Positions 57,283-64,000 of a stretch of 64,000 nt of DNA are shown here, in pieces. The stretch covers positions 558,001 through 622,000 of the forward strand of contig NZ_JADLQL010000001.1 of NCBI RefSeq assembly GCF_015477805.1, read 5' to 3'. Source of the DNA: Nocardia flavorosea. GTDB lineage: Bacteria; Actinomycetota; Actinomycetes; Mycobacteriales; Mycobacteriaceae. A model generated the notes under the pieces. That model searched no databases. It saw nothing but the letters and a program-made list of their open reading frames with translations, and was not told the DNA's origin. Each line of letters opens with the position of its first letter. Positions within the stretch are counted from its first letter, which is position 1. The position numbers and the translations under genes are program-made.

Positions 57283-58332
57283 TTACGCGCCGGCCCTGCC
57301 GGGTCGGGCGGCCCAGACAAGCAGTTGCAGCAACTCGACCACCTCTTCGTGCTGGGCAGCGGAGTCCGGAGCGTCGTCACCCAGCAGAATGCTGAGGTAG
57401 GGCTCGAACGTTTCCCAGTTGCCGATCACCAATTGAATCAGCGACGCCACCACACGTGGATCGAAGTTCTCACGCACCCGGGGTGGTTCGGGATCCTCCC
57501 ACAACTTCTCGATCTGTTGCCGGTACCCCCCCGAGCGCAGGCCGGGCCGGAAGAGCCGGGACGGCGGCACCTCGTCGAGGATTGCCCAGGTCACCATCTT
57601 GCTCCACTGCCCGGAATCCGCACCGAGTGTGTTCGCGATGGCCGAGTACGCATCGGTTTCCTCGTAGAGCGACTGGCCACCGTAGGTCACGAGCAACTCC
57701 ATGGCGGCGGCCAGGAGCTTGTCCTTGGTCCCGAAGAAACGGTAGATGAGGCTGTAGGGCACCCCGGCCGCGGCCGCCACCTCGCGCAGGGATACCTTCG
57801 CCGGGCCGTGCCGGGCGAAGAGTTCCGCCGCTGCGAGCAGAATTGCCAATCGCGAGTTCTGTTCCTGCGATTCGAGTTCCGCGCGAACCCGCTCGAAGAA
57901 GCGGCCGTGCGAACTCGCCTCGTGACGGTCGTCCGCCGCTCCCTCGTCATCCGCTGTCGGTTTCCCGGCCCGGCGTCGCTGCGCTGCCAGCCGGAGCGCC
58001 TCCCCTTTCGTCGCGGCGGACAGAAGCAGTTGCGCCGGAGTGGCATTCAACTCCGGTATGACCGTGACAGTCCACCGCGACACCTCCGCGGGTTCGAAAC
58101 CATCCCCGAGAGCTTCCAGCAGTTCCGCCACTTCGGGACGGACTTCGGCAGCTTCCCGGTCGAACTGCCATGCCGGGAAACGCGTCCGGCGGCCGTCCCG
58201 ATATCCGAGGATCGTGCGGCCGTGCAGCCTCTTGTTCACGGCCTGCCGGCTGACGCCCAGGAAATCGACGACGCGCGGGGTCGTCCAGTCCTCCCCCTCG
58301 TCCGCGCCGAACGGCCGCGACTGCCTGCTCAT
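57283..58332 (-). CDS. TetR regulator fused to an N-terminal second DNA-binding/ParS-like region
   Basis: At 349 residues this is far longer than a usual TetR protein (about 200). Residues 1-45 hold a second helix-turn-helix (TTPRVVDFLGVSRQAVNKRL, then TRFPAWQFD) like MerR/excisionase DNA-binding folds. Residues 60-120 (RPEVAELLEALGDGFEPAEV, then NATPAQLLLSAATKGEALRL) resemble the Xre/MbcA/ParS antitoxin domain. A charged linker follows, then the TetR domain AILLAAAELFARHGPAKVSL, REVAAAAGVPYSLIYRFFGT, KDKLLAAAM and a helical ligand domain. It could control the GTAGCCATTGGCTAC sites, but that is unproven. Confidence 0.85.
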   Translation of the reverse strand: MSRQSRPFGADEGEDWTTPRVVDFLGVSRQAVNKRLHGRTILGYRDGRRTRFPAWQFDREAAEVRPEVAELLEALGDGFEPAEVSRWTVTVIPELNATPAQLLLSAATKGEALRLAAQRRRAGKPTADDEGAADDRHEASSHGRFFERVRAELESQEQNSRLAILLAAAELFARHGPAKVSLREVAAAAGVPYSLIYRFFGTKDKLLAAAMELLVTYGGQSLYEETDAYSAIANTLGADSGQWSKMVTWAILDEVPPSRLFRPGLRSGGYRQQIEKLWEDPEPPRVRENFDPRVVASLIQLVIGNWETFEPYLSILLGDDAPDSAAQHEEVVELLQLLVWAARPGRAGA

Positions 58333-58665
58333 GTCTTACCTGCTCCTCGCTGAGGTCGGCTGTTCGGTTCGGCCCACCGGGTACGAACGCCACAGCGGAT
58401 ACGGCCCCGGCGTCACACGCGCATGGGGCGGGAACCGCTCTCTCCGGCCGGGCGCCACTCAGATTAACCCTGTTCTTCCGTACCCGCTGTGGCGGGACCA
58501 GCCGTCGTTGCGCTGTCACCGAGCGGCCCCACAGGCCAGGGCGGACCTCGATAACTGTCCGTTCCCGAGTTGATTCGCACACCTGACCGAGCACCGCCGA
58601 GGCGGTGCGGTGGGAACCGGAAACTCGACGGCCGGTATTCGGATCGGGACACTTCCCCTTCACCC

Positions 58666-58696
58666 TTGACCTGGAGCGCTCTCCAGGTCGTAGCGT
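58666..58696 (+). promoter_or_regulatory. MerR-type promoter with 19-bp spacer and 22-bp dyad
   Basis: TTGACC at 58666-58671 and TAGCGT at 58691-58696 are separated by 19 bp, the over-long spacing typical of MerR-activated promoters. The dyad GACCTGGAG-CGCT-CTCCAGGTC fills the spacer. No MerR gene is in the window. A small GCACCGCC/GGCGGTGC inverted repeat lies at 58591-58608. The rest of 58333-58735 shows no gene. Confidence 0.75.
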
Positions 58697-58735
58697 GTGA
58701 TCGACCCGATCACCCACCATCACAAGGGGATGAGT

Positions 58736-59602
58736 ATGGAACTCGGATTCCATGTACCGATTTTCGAGATCGACGGCGGCACCGCCGCCATTGCCGGGGA
58801 ACTCGCGCGGGTAGGCGCGGCAGCGGAGGCGGCCGGCGGGACCTGGTTGTCGTTCATGGACCATTTCTTCCAGATCGAACCCACCGGGCTGCCCGCCGAA
58901 GCGAATATGCTGGAGGGCTACACCAGTCTGGGATTCATGGCCGCGCACACCTCGACCATCGAACTCGGCCTGCTGGTGACCGGCGTGACCTACCGGCATC
59001 CCGGCCTGCTCGCCAAGATCGTCACCACGCTGGACGTCTTGTCCGGGGGCCGCGCGGCACTCGGAATCGGCGCTGCCTGGTTCGAACGCGAACATCACGG
59101 TCTGGGTGTGCCGTACCCGCCGGTCGGCGAACGGTTCGACCGGCTGGAGGAGACGCTGCGGATCTGCGCGCAGATGTGGGATCCCGGCAACGACGGCCCC
59201 TTCGAGGGCAAGTATTACCACCTGGCCGAAACCCTGTGCGCACCGCAGCCGCTGCACCGGCCGAAAGTGCTCATCGGCGGGGGTGGCGAGAAGCGGACGC
59301 TGCGGCTGGTCGCCCGCTACGGCGATGCCTGCAACCTGTTCGCTTCCAGTACGGAAGAGGTTGCGCACAAGCTCGATGTTCTGCGCCGGCACTGCGACGA
59401 CGCCGGTACCGATTACGACCGGATCCGCAAAACCGTGCTCGCCGGTAGCCCGGATCCGGCCGCGCTCGACGATTTCGTTCGCCAGATGGCCGGCTACGCC
59501 GAACTCGGCGTGCACACCGCCATCGTGATGCCGCCCGGTGGGTCACCGGCGGCGTGGATCGACAGCATCGCGCCGGCGACCTCACAGCTCGCCGAACTCT
59601 GA
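58736..59602 (+). CDS. LLM-class F420-dependent oxidoreductase
   Basis: About 288 residues starting at ATG 58736, chosen over ATG 58730 because AAGGGG abuts the latter but sits six bases before the former. MELGFHVPIFEIDGG, LSFMDHFFQIEPTGLP, TTLDVLSGGRAALGIGAAWF and VLIGGGGEKRTLRLVARYGD identify the F420-type luciferase-like barrel. It is expressed from the MerR-type promoter above, which suggests induction by a stress or redox-active compound. The same promoter and start exist as a dead copy at 17549-17641. Confidence 0.88.
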   Translation: MELGFHVPIFEIDGGTAAIAGELARVGAAAEAAGGTWLSFMDHFFQIEPTGLPAEANMLEGYTSLGFMAAHTSTIELGLLVTGVTYRHPGLLAKIVTTLDVLSGGRAALGIGAAWFEREHHGLGVPYPPVGERFDRLEETLRICAQMWDPGNDGPFEGKYYHLAETLCAPQPLHRPKVLIGGGGEKRTLRLVARYGDACNLFASSTEEVAHKLDVLRRHCDDAGTDYDRIRKTVLAGSPDPAALDDFVRQMAGYAELGVHTAIVMPPGGSPAAWIDSIAPATSQLAEL

Positions 59603-59615
59603 CCGTAGTGGTGGG

Positions 59616-59780
59616 TCAGAACCGGGATCGACGGAAGCCGCCTTCGGAATCGATGACCTGACCCACCACCCAGCGGCCGTCGTCGGAAACCAGCCATTCG
59701 ATGAGCCGGGCCGGATCGTCGGGTGTGCCGGCACGGCCGCGAGGGAAGGCGGCGTGGACCGCGTCGACGAACGCCGGATC
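59616..59780 (-). pseudogene. C-terminal fragment of an SDR gene
   Basis: The frame ending at the TGA at 59616 reads DPAFVDAVHAAFPRG, RAGTPDDPARLIEWLVSD and DGRWVVGQVIDSEGGF, the typical C-terminus of a classical SDR (GTP-D-ARL, WLVSD, GQVIDSEGGF). Upstream of about 59780 the similarity ends and the region runs into the C-terminus of the next gene, so only about 55 codons of an SDR remain. It has no start codon of its own. Confidence 0.75.
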
Positions 59781-59827
59781 CAGGCACCGAACCTTGTGCG
59801 CGGTCGAACCCGAACGCGCCCGCAGGG

Positions 59828-60892
59828 TTACCCGCTGCTGACCCGTACCGGTACCGGCCGGGCGGGCACGGCATCGGCGGCGAGGTCGCGGAAGATGCCG
59901 TTACCGGGTGTGGTGCGAGAGAGGGCGTCCGCGGCGAGGATCATCGCGGCGCCGGTCCAGGTGGTGCGTTCCACCGGCCAGCGTTTCCCGTCGGCGTAGA
60001 CCAGGCCGGTCCAGTACGAGCCGTCACTTTCGCGAAGATGCTGCATATTCGCGAACAGCTGGTTGGCGCGATCGCGGTCGCCGAGGGCGTCCAGGGCCAG
60101 CACCAGTTCGCAGGTTTCGGCGCCGGTGACCCACGGGCGGTCCGAGACACAGCGGATACCGATATTGCCGACCACGAACGTATCCCAGCGTTCGGCGATC
60201 CGCGCCCGCCCGGCGGCACCTCGTAACGCACCGCCGAGCACCGGGTAGTACCAGTCCATCGAGTACCGGTCCTTCGCGGTGAACAGCTCCGGGTGTTCGC
60301 GCAGCGCGGTGCCGAGCCGGGTGCGGGCCAGTTCCCACTCGGGGTGCGGGTCACCGAGGTGCCGCGCCAATTCCAGTGCGGCACCGAGACTGTGGTACAT
60401 ACTGGCCGATCCGGTGACCAGTGCTTCAGGCAGGACAGCGGTCCCGTCGCGCAGCCAGTAGATCTGGCCCTGCTCGCCCTGGCAGTCGACGACGAGGTCG
60501 ATGGCCGCGCGGACCACCGGCCACATCTCCGACGCGAAGGCGGTGTCACCGGTGCCGGCGAGGTAGTGCCAGAGTCCGGTGGCGATATAGGCGCAGAAGT
60601 TGACGTCGGTGGCGGCGTTCTCGACTTCGCCGTCACGGAACTGCATCGGCCACGACCCGTCGGGCCGCTGGGTGCGGGCCGACCAGGTGTAGGCGGCGAC
60701 GGCTTCGTCGCGCAGTCCGGCGACGGTGAGCGCCATCGCGGATTCGACGTGGTCCCACGGGTCGGTGTGGCCGCCGGCGAACCACGGGATGGCGCCGGAG
60801 GGTTCCTGGTCGGCGGCGATGGATTGCGCGGTCTGCAGACACTGGCGGCGAGTGAGAACCGAGGGTACCGACGGTAGGTCAACCGGCGGCAC
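59828..60892 (-). CDS. Alpha/alpha-toroid protein (prenyltransferase/squalene-cyclase-like or glucoamylase-like)
   Basis: A 354-residue helical protein with repeated G/W/D-rich segments: GAIPWFAGGHTDPWDHVESA, QRPDGSWPMQFRDGEVENAA, RYSMDWYYPVLGGAL and RESDGSYWTGLVYADGKRWP. This is the six-hairpin toroid fold shared by terpene-cyclase-like, prenyltransferase-beta and glycoside-hydrolase-15-like proteins. Similar proteins are annotated as prenyltransferase next to a methyltransferase and a glycosyltransferase in mycolic-acid actinomycetes. It overlaps the methyltransferase by 14 bp and ends the operon. The activity is not known. Confidence 0.75.
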   Translation of the reverse strand: MPPVDLPSVPSVLTRRQCLQTAQSIAADQEPSGAIPWFAGGHTDPWDHVESAMALTVAGLRDEAVAAYTWSARTQRPDGSWPMQFRDGEVENAATDVNFCAYIATGLWHYLAGTGDTAFASEMWPVVRAAIDLVVDCQGEQGQIYWLRDGTAVLPEALVTGSASMYHSLGAALELARHLGDPHPEWELARTRLGTALREHPELFTAKDRYSMDWYYPVLGGALRGAAGRARIAERWDTFVVGNIGIRCVSDRPWVTGAETCELVLALDALGDRDRANQLFANMQHLRESDGSYWTGLVYADGKRWPVERTTWTGAAMILAADALSRTTPGNGIFRDLAADAVPARPVPVRVSSG

Positions 60893-61610
60893 TGGTCACC
60901 GCCGGTTTGCTGAAGTACAGGGCCACGCTTTTGCCGATCAGCGGATCGAGTGCTTTCTCGGCGGTCCGGGTGAGCAGCGGCTGTTTCATCATGTCCCACA
61001 CCAGCATCCGATGATAGGCACGCACCAGCGGATGGTCGGGTTTGTCGACGCCGACCGCGCATTTGATCCACCAGTACGGCGAATGCAGGGCGTGCACATG
61101 GGTGCGGTGGGTATGCCGCAACCCGCGGGCGGTGATCTTGTCACGCAACTCGTCGGCCTTGTAGATGCGGATATGCCCGCCCTCGTTGGCGTGGTATTCG
61201 TCCGACAGCGCCCAGCACACCCGCTCGGGCAGCCAGCGCGGGACGGTGACCACCAGTTGCCCGCCCGGGCGCAGCACACGCACGAGTTCGGCGATGGCAG
61301 CATCGTCGGCGGGAACGTGCTCGAGTATTTCGGAGGCGATCACGACGTCGAATTCGCCCGCCCCGTAGGGCAGGTCGAGGGCGTCCCCCTCGACCGTTTC
61401 GGCCTTTGCGCCGGCCGGGGCCTCCCCTTCCTGCGCCATGGCCTCGAACATGGTGGCGACATTCGCGAGTTCGGGGGCGTCCTGGTCGAAGGCGACCACA
61501 TCGGCGCCGCGCCGGTAAGCCTCGAACGAATGGCGGCCGGCGCCGCAGCCCACATCGATGACCCGGGTTGCGGGCCCGATCCCGGCGCGGTCGAAGTCGA
61601 CGGTCAGCAC
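60879..61610 (-). CDS. Class I SAM-dependent methyltransferase
   Basis: A 243-residue Rossmann methyltransferase starting at GTG 61610. Motif I is VIDVGCGAGRHSFEAYRRGA, the acidic loop is AFDQDAP, motif IV is FDVVIASEILEHVPADDAAI, and LRPGGQLVVTVPRWLPER follows. The C-terminal aromatic segment HSPYWWIKCAVGVDKPDHPL suggests a large or lipidic acceptor. It sits between a GT4 glycosyltransferase and the toroid protein with overlaps on both sides, so methylation of a glycosylated product is likely. Confidence 0.86.
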   Translation of the reverse strand: MLTVDFDRAGIGPATRVIDVGCGAGRHSFEAYRRGADVVAFDQDAPELANVATMFEAMAQEGEAPAGAKAETVEGDALDLPYGAGEFDVVIASEILEHVPADDAAIAELVRVLRPGGQLVVTVPRWLPERVCWALSDEYHANEGGHIRIYKADELRDKITARGLRHTHRTHVHALHSPYWWIKCAVGVDKPDHPLVRAYHRMLVWDMMKQPLLTRTAEKALDPLIGKSVALYFSKPAVTSAAG

Positions 61611-62899
61611 GAGGCGCCTCCTGCGGTGGTGAGCTGGGCGGATGCGCCGGTTCCCCGGTCGCCTGCGACCCGGCCGGCATACCGGTCGATCGCGTTCTGG
61701 TACACCTGCACGGTCTGCGCGGCCACCGACTCCCAGCTGAACACGGAGACGGCGCGGTCGCGGCCGGCGGCCTGCATCCGCTGCCGGATCTGCGGGGAGT
61801 CGAGCAGGCGGCCGATCACCCGGACCAGGGCGGCCGAGTCGCCGGGTTCGGTGAGTTCGGCGCAGACGCCGGGTTCACCGACGACTTCCGGCAGGGCGCC
61901 GGTGCGGCTGACCACGAGCGGAGTTCCCGAAGCCATCGCTTCCACCGCCGGCAGCGAGAAGCCCTCGTACAGGGAGGGGATGCACGCGATCTCGGCCGAG
62001 GCGAGCAGTTCGGCGAGTTCGGTATCGGTCAGCCCGGGACGGACGGTGACGATATCGGAGAGCCCGAGTTCGGCGATCTGTTTCTCGGTCGGCCCGTTCG
62101 GTTCCAGTTTCGCGACCAGCTGCAGTTCCACCTTATGGGTGACCCGCAGCCGGGTGAGGGCCTGCAGCAGATGGGTGATGCCTTTGAGGGGTTTGTCGGC
62201 GCTGGCGACCGCGACGATCCGGCCGGGTACCCGCGGCCCGCGCGGTGCGAACAATTCGGTGTCCACACCCAGGGGGACCACTTTCAACTGCGCCGGGTCG
62301 ACCCCGAAATCGTCGGCGATATCGCTCGCCGACGACGAGGACACGGTGAGCAGATCGGGGATCTGCCGGGCGATGCGCTGCTGCATTCCGAGGAACCCGT
62401 ACCAGCGGCGGACCAGCGGTTTGCGCCGCCAGATCGCGGCCGCCAGATCGACCTCGCGGTCCTTGGTGATCGGGTGGTGCACGGTCGCGACCAGCGGCAG
62501 CCGCCGCGCGATATCGAGCAGCCCGCTGCCCAGGCACTGGTTGTCGTGGACGATATCGAAATCCTGGACCCGGTCGCGCAGGATCCGGGCCGCGCGCAGG
62601 CTGAAGGTGCGGGGTTCGGGGAACCCGGCGGTCCACATGGTGGCCAGTTCCAGCACGTCGATCCGGTCCCGGATCTCGCTGGGGCGCGGCGTGCGGAAGG
62701 GATCGTCCTCACGGTAGAGGTCCAGGCTGGGCACCTCGGTCAGGGTCACGCGCGGGTCGAGGTCGGCCGGATAGGGCTGGCCGGAGAAGACCTCCACCTG
62801 GTGGCCGAGTTCGGCCAATCCGGCGCTGAGCCGGCGCACATACACCCCCTGCCCACCGCAATGAGGCTTGCTGCGGTAGGACAACAAGGCGATTCGCAC
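61604..62899 (-). CDS. GT4-family glycosyltransferase
   Basis: A 431-residue GT-B glycosyltransferase: SYRSKPHCGGQGVYVRRLSA at the N-terminus, LVATVHHPITKDREVDL, VVPLGVDTELFAPRGPRVPG, VASADKPLKGITHLLQAL and the donor-binding EGFSLPAVEAMASGTPLVVS. It is a retaining, nucleotide-sugar-dependent GT4 enzyme. The acceptor is unknown; with the methyltransferase and toroid protein the operon may make or modify a glycolipid or polysaccharide. Confidence 0.9.
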   Translation of the reverse strand: MRIALLSYRSKPHCGGQGVYVRRLSAGLAELGHQVEVFSGQPYPADLDPRVTLTEVPSLDLYREDDPFRTPRPSEIRDRIDVLELATMWTAGFPEPRTFSLRAARILRDRVQDFDIVHDNQCLGSGLLDIARRLPLVATVHHPITKDREVDLAAAIWRRKPLVRRWYGFLGMQQRIARQIPDLLTVSSSSASDIADDFGVDPAQLKVVPLGVDTELFAPRGPRVPGRIVAVASADKPLKGITHLLQALTRLRVTHKVELQLVAKLEPNGPTEKQIAELGLSDIVTVRPGLTDTELAELLASAEIACIPSLYEGFSLPAVEAMASGTPLVVSRTGALPEVVGEPGVCAELTEPGDSAALVRVIGRLLDSPQIRQRMQAAGRDRAVSVFSWESVAAQTVQVYQNAIDRYAGRVAGDRGTGASAQLTTAGGASC

Positions 62900-62901
62900 G
62901 G

Positions 62902-63771
62902 CTAGCTGACCTCACGAGTGATCGAATTCATGTCCCGCAGTTTGCCAGCCAGCCGTTCGAGGTAGGCACGCACCTCCGGTTCCGGCTTGTCCGGCAGCCC
63001 GTACAGCACATCGGTCACCCCGTCGGCGGCCCAGGCGGCGAGCCGGTCGGCATCGGGTTTGAAGTCGAGTGCCACCACTCGCGGGGCGCCCTCTCGGCCG
63101 GCGTCGGCCCATGCCTTCTTCAGGGTCGCCAGGCTGCCGGAGATATCGTTTTCGCCCGGGGTGGTGATCCAGCCGTCGGCGTGGGCGGCGATCCACGCGC
63201 AGGTGCGTTCGGTGCCCGCCGCGCCGATCAGCACGGGAACCGTGCGGTCGACCGGTTTCGGCCATGCCCAGCTCGGCCCGAATTTCACGAAGTCACCGTC
63301 GTAGGCCGCCTCGTCCTCACGCCACAGGGCACGCATGGCCGCCAGGTATTCACGCAGGGCCGTTCGGCGCTTCTTCCCCGGGATTCCGTGATCGGCCAGC
63401 TCGTCGGTGTTCCAGCCGAAACCGGCCCCCAGAGTGACCCGGCCACCGGACAGGTGGTCGAGTGAGGCGATGGTCTTGGCGAGGGTGATGGGGTCGTGTT
63501 CGACCGGCAGTGCGACCGCGGTGGCGAGTTCGATCCGTTCGGTGACGGCGGCCGCCATGGCGAGCGACACCCATGGGTCGAGGGTGCGCATGTAGCGGTC
63601 GTCGGGCAGCGTGGCGTCCCCCGTCTGCGGGTGTGCGGCCTCGCGCTTCACCGGGATATGGGTGTGTTCGGGGACGTAGAACGAGGAGAAGCCGTTGTCC
63701 TCGGCCGCGCGGGCGGCGGCGGCGGGAGCGATCCCGCGATCACTGGTGAACAGAACGATGCCGAAGCGCAT
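62902..63771 (-). CDS. LLM-class F420-dependent oxidoreductase
   Basis: A 289-residue luciferase-like enzyme of the F420 type: MRFGIVLFTSDRGIAPAAAA, FYVPEHTHIPVKREAAHPQT, ASLDHLSGGRVTLGAGFGWN, HGIPGKKRRTALREYLAAMR and LIGAAGTERTCAWIAAHADG. It is first in the operon with the glycosyltransferase (2-bp gap), methyltransferase and toroid gene, which makes it a probable redox step of the same pathway. Confidence 0.9.
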   Translation of the reverse strand: MRFGIVLFTSDRGIAPAAAARAAEDNGFSSFYVPEHTHIPVKREAAHPQTGDATLPDDRYMRTLDPWVSLAMAAAVTERIELATAVALPVEHDPITLAKTIASLDHLSGGRVTLGAGFGWNTDELADHGIPGKKRRTALREYLAAMRALWREDEAAYDGDFVKFGPSWAWPKPVDRTVPVLIGAAGTERTCAWIAAHADGWITTPGENDISGSLATLKKAWADAGREGAPRVVALDFKPDADRLAAWAADGVTDVLYGLPDKPEPEVRAYLERLAGKLRDMNSITREVS

Positions 63772-63910
63772 ACCTGAGCCTTGTCTGTCGTGGTGGTGGT
63801 TCGGGCCGCGGCGGCGTCCCGGCGGAGGGTTGGCTGTACCTGTCGAGCACGGGCGGTAGCCCGGCGTGGGCTACGTGGGCTACCCGCGTCCCCGGCCCGC
63901 ATGTTTGTGG

Positions 63911-64000
63911 TCACTGACCGTTGCGAGCGGCTTTCTTCGCGGCTTTCGCGTGCTGATCGAGTTGGGCGCCGATCACATGATCGAGGGAGGTACCGGCGGG
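63911..64000 (-). CDS. C-terminal end of an unidentified gene (runs off window)
   Basis: Thirty codons end at the TGA at 63911: PAGTSLDHVIGAQLDQ followed by a basic HAKAAKKAARNGQ tail. The Ala/Lys-rich C-terminus is common in actinobacterial proteins and does not identify a family. It is co-directional with the LLM operon, 139 bp upstream. Confidence 0.45.
   Translation of the reverse strand, partial: PAGTSLDHVIGAQLDQHAKAAKKAARNGQ

Noticed and set aside
57306..57330. Additional CAAG...GTTG site inside the TetR gene
   Set aside because: The half-sites are 10 bp rather than 9 bp, there is no 16-bp partner, and it lies in coding sequence.
60726..62717. 663-codon plus-strand frame opposite the methyltransferase and glycosyltransferase
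   Set aside because: It is antisense to genes with clear motifs and has no ribosome site.

Overview
This 64 kb window is high-GC actinobacterial chromosome. The CYP51 sterol demethylase is extremely close to my recollection of the mycobacterial protein. There are four luciferase-like (LLM) oxidoreductases, several FadD/FadE families of the cholesterol-degrading type, and many GTG/TTG starts with 4-bp ATGA or GTGA gene overlaps. This suggests a mycolic-acid actinomycete such as Nocardia or Rhodococcus; Nocardia is my guess, not a proven identification. I saw no tRNA, rRNA, CRISPR array, insertion sequence or phage gene.

Layout. 0-3.3 kb: the start of an amidohydrolase, a divergent IclR regulator with a two-site operator, and a serine-hydrolase lipoprotein. 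3.3-7.7 kb: a UvrA-like ABC ATPase, an AraC-VOC pair and a UPF0126/TRIC membrane protein. 7.8-10.2 kb: a CE1758/CE1759-type flavin monooxygenase and reductase pair with its own MarR regulator, whose start carries an in-frame 75-bp tandem duplication. 10.5-15.2 kb: a coupled SDR-LLM-phosphotransferase operon divergent from cyp51, with a 20-bp perfect palindrome between them. 15.5-17.4 kb: two tandem MarR-like paralogues, one with a lipoprotein signal, and a TetR gene. 17.4-22 kb: a decayed promoter and gene start, a fused double acyl-CoA dehydrogenase, and TetR and IclR regulators.

22-57 kb is one large catabolic island. A run of minus-strand genes from 35.0 down to 23.4 kb encodes a FadE26/FadE27-like dehydrogenase pair, a FadD17-like ligase, a hydratase resembling ChsH1/ChsH2 (ChsH2 split into two genes), an Ltp2-like aldolase, an SDR, and the permeases and ATPases of an Opp/Dpp-type ABC importer. 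The matching substrate-binding lipoprotein and another acyl-CoA ligase diverge from the same promoter region. Next come a PrpD-SDR-NTF2-thiolase operon facing a metallo-beta-lactamase-fold lactonase, a Rieske oxygenase-FadE-FadE-hydratase-FadD-Baeyer-Villiger monooxygenase operon facing a dehydrogenase-SDR-esterase operon, and an MHS-type transporter facing a MarR regulator. Three of these divergent promoter regions carry the same array of 9-bp palindromes at exact 16-bp spacing, so one regulator, probably the MarR at 56.7 kb, seems to control the island. A second operator type (GTAGCCATTGGCTAC) marks both sides of the Rieske/dehydrogenase promoter region. The gene set fits import, CoA activation, beta-oxidation and retro-aldol shortening of a branched or polycyclic acid, plus ketone-to-ester oxygenation and hydrolysis. 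The steroid ring-cleavage genes are not in the window and the real substrate is unknown.

57-64 kb: an unusual TetR protein with an extra N-terminal DNA-binding region, an LLM gene under a MerR-type promoter (the intact relative of the remnant at 17.6 kb), an SDR fragment, and a four-gene LLM-glycosyltransferase-methyltransferase-(alpha/alpha) toroid operon.
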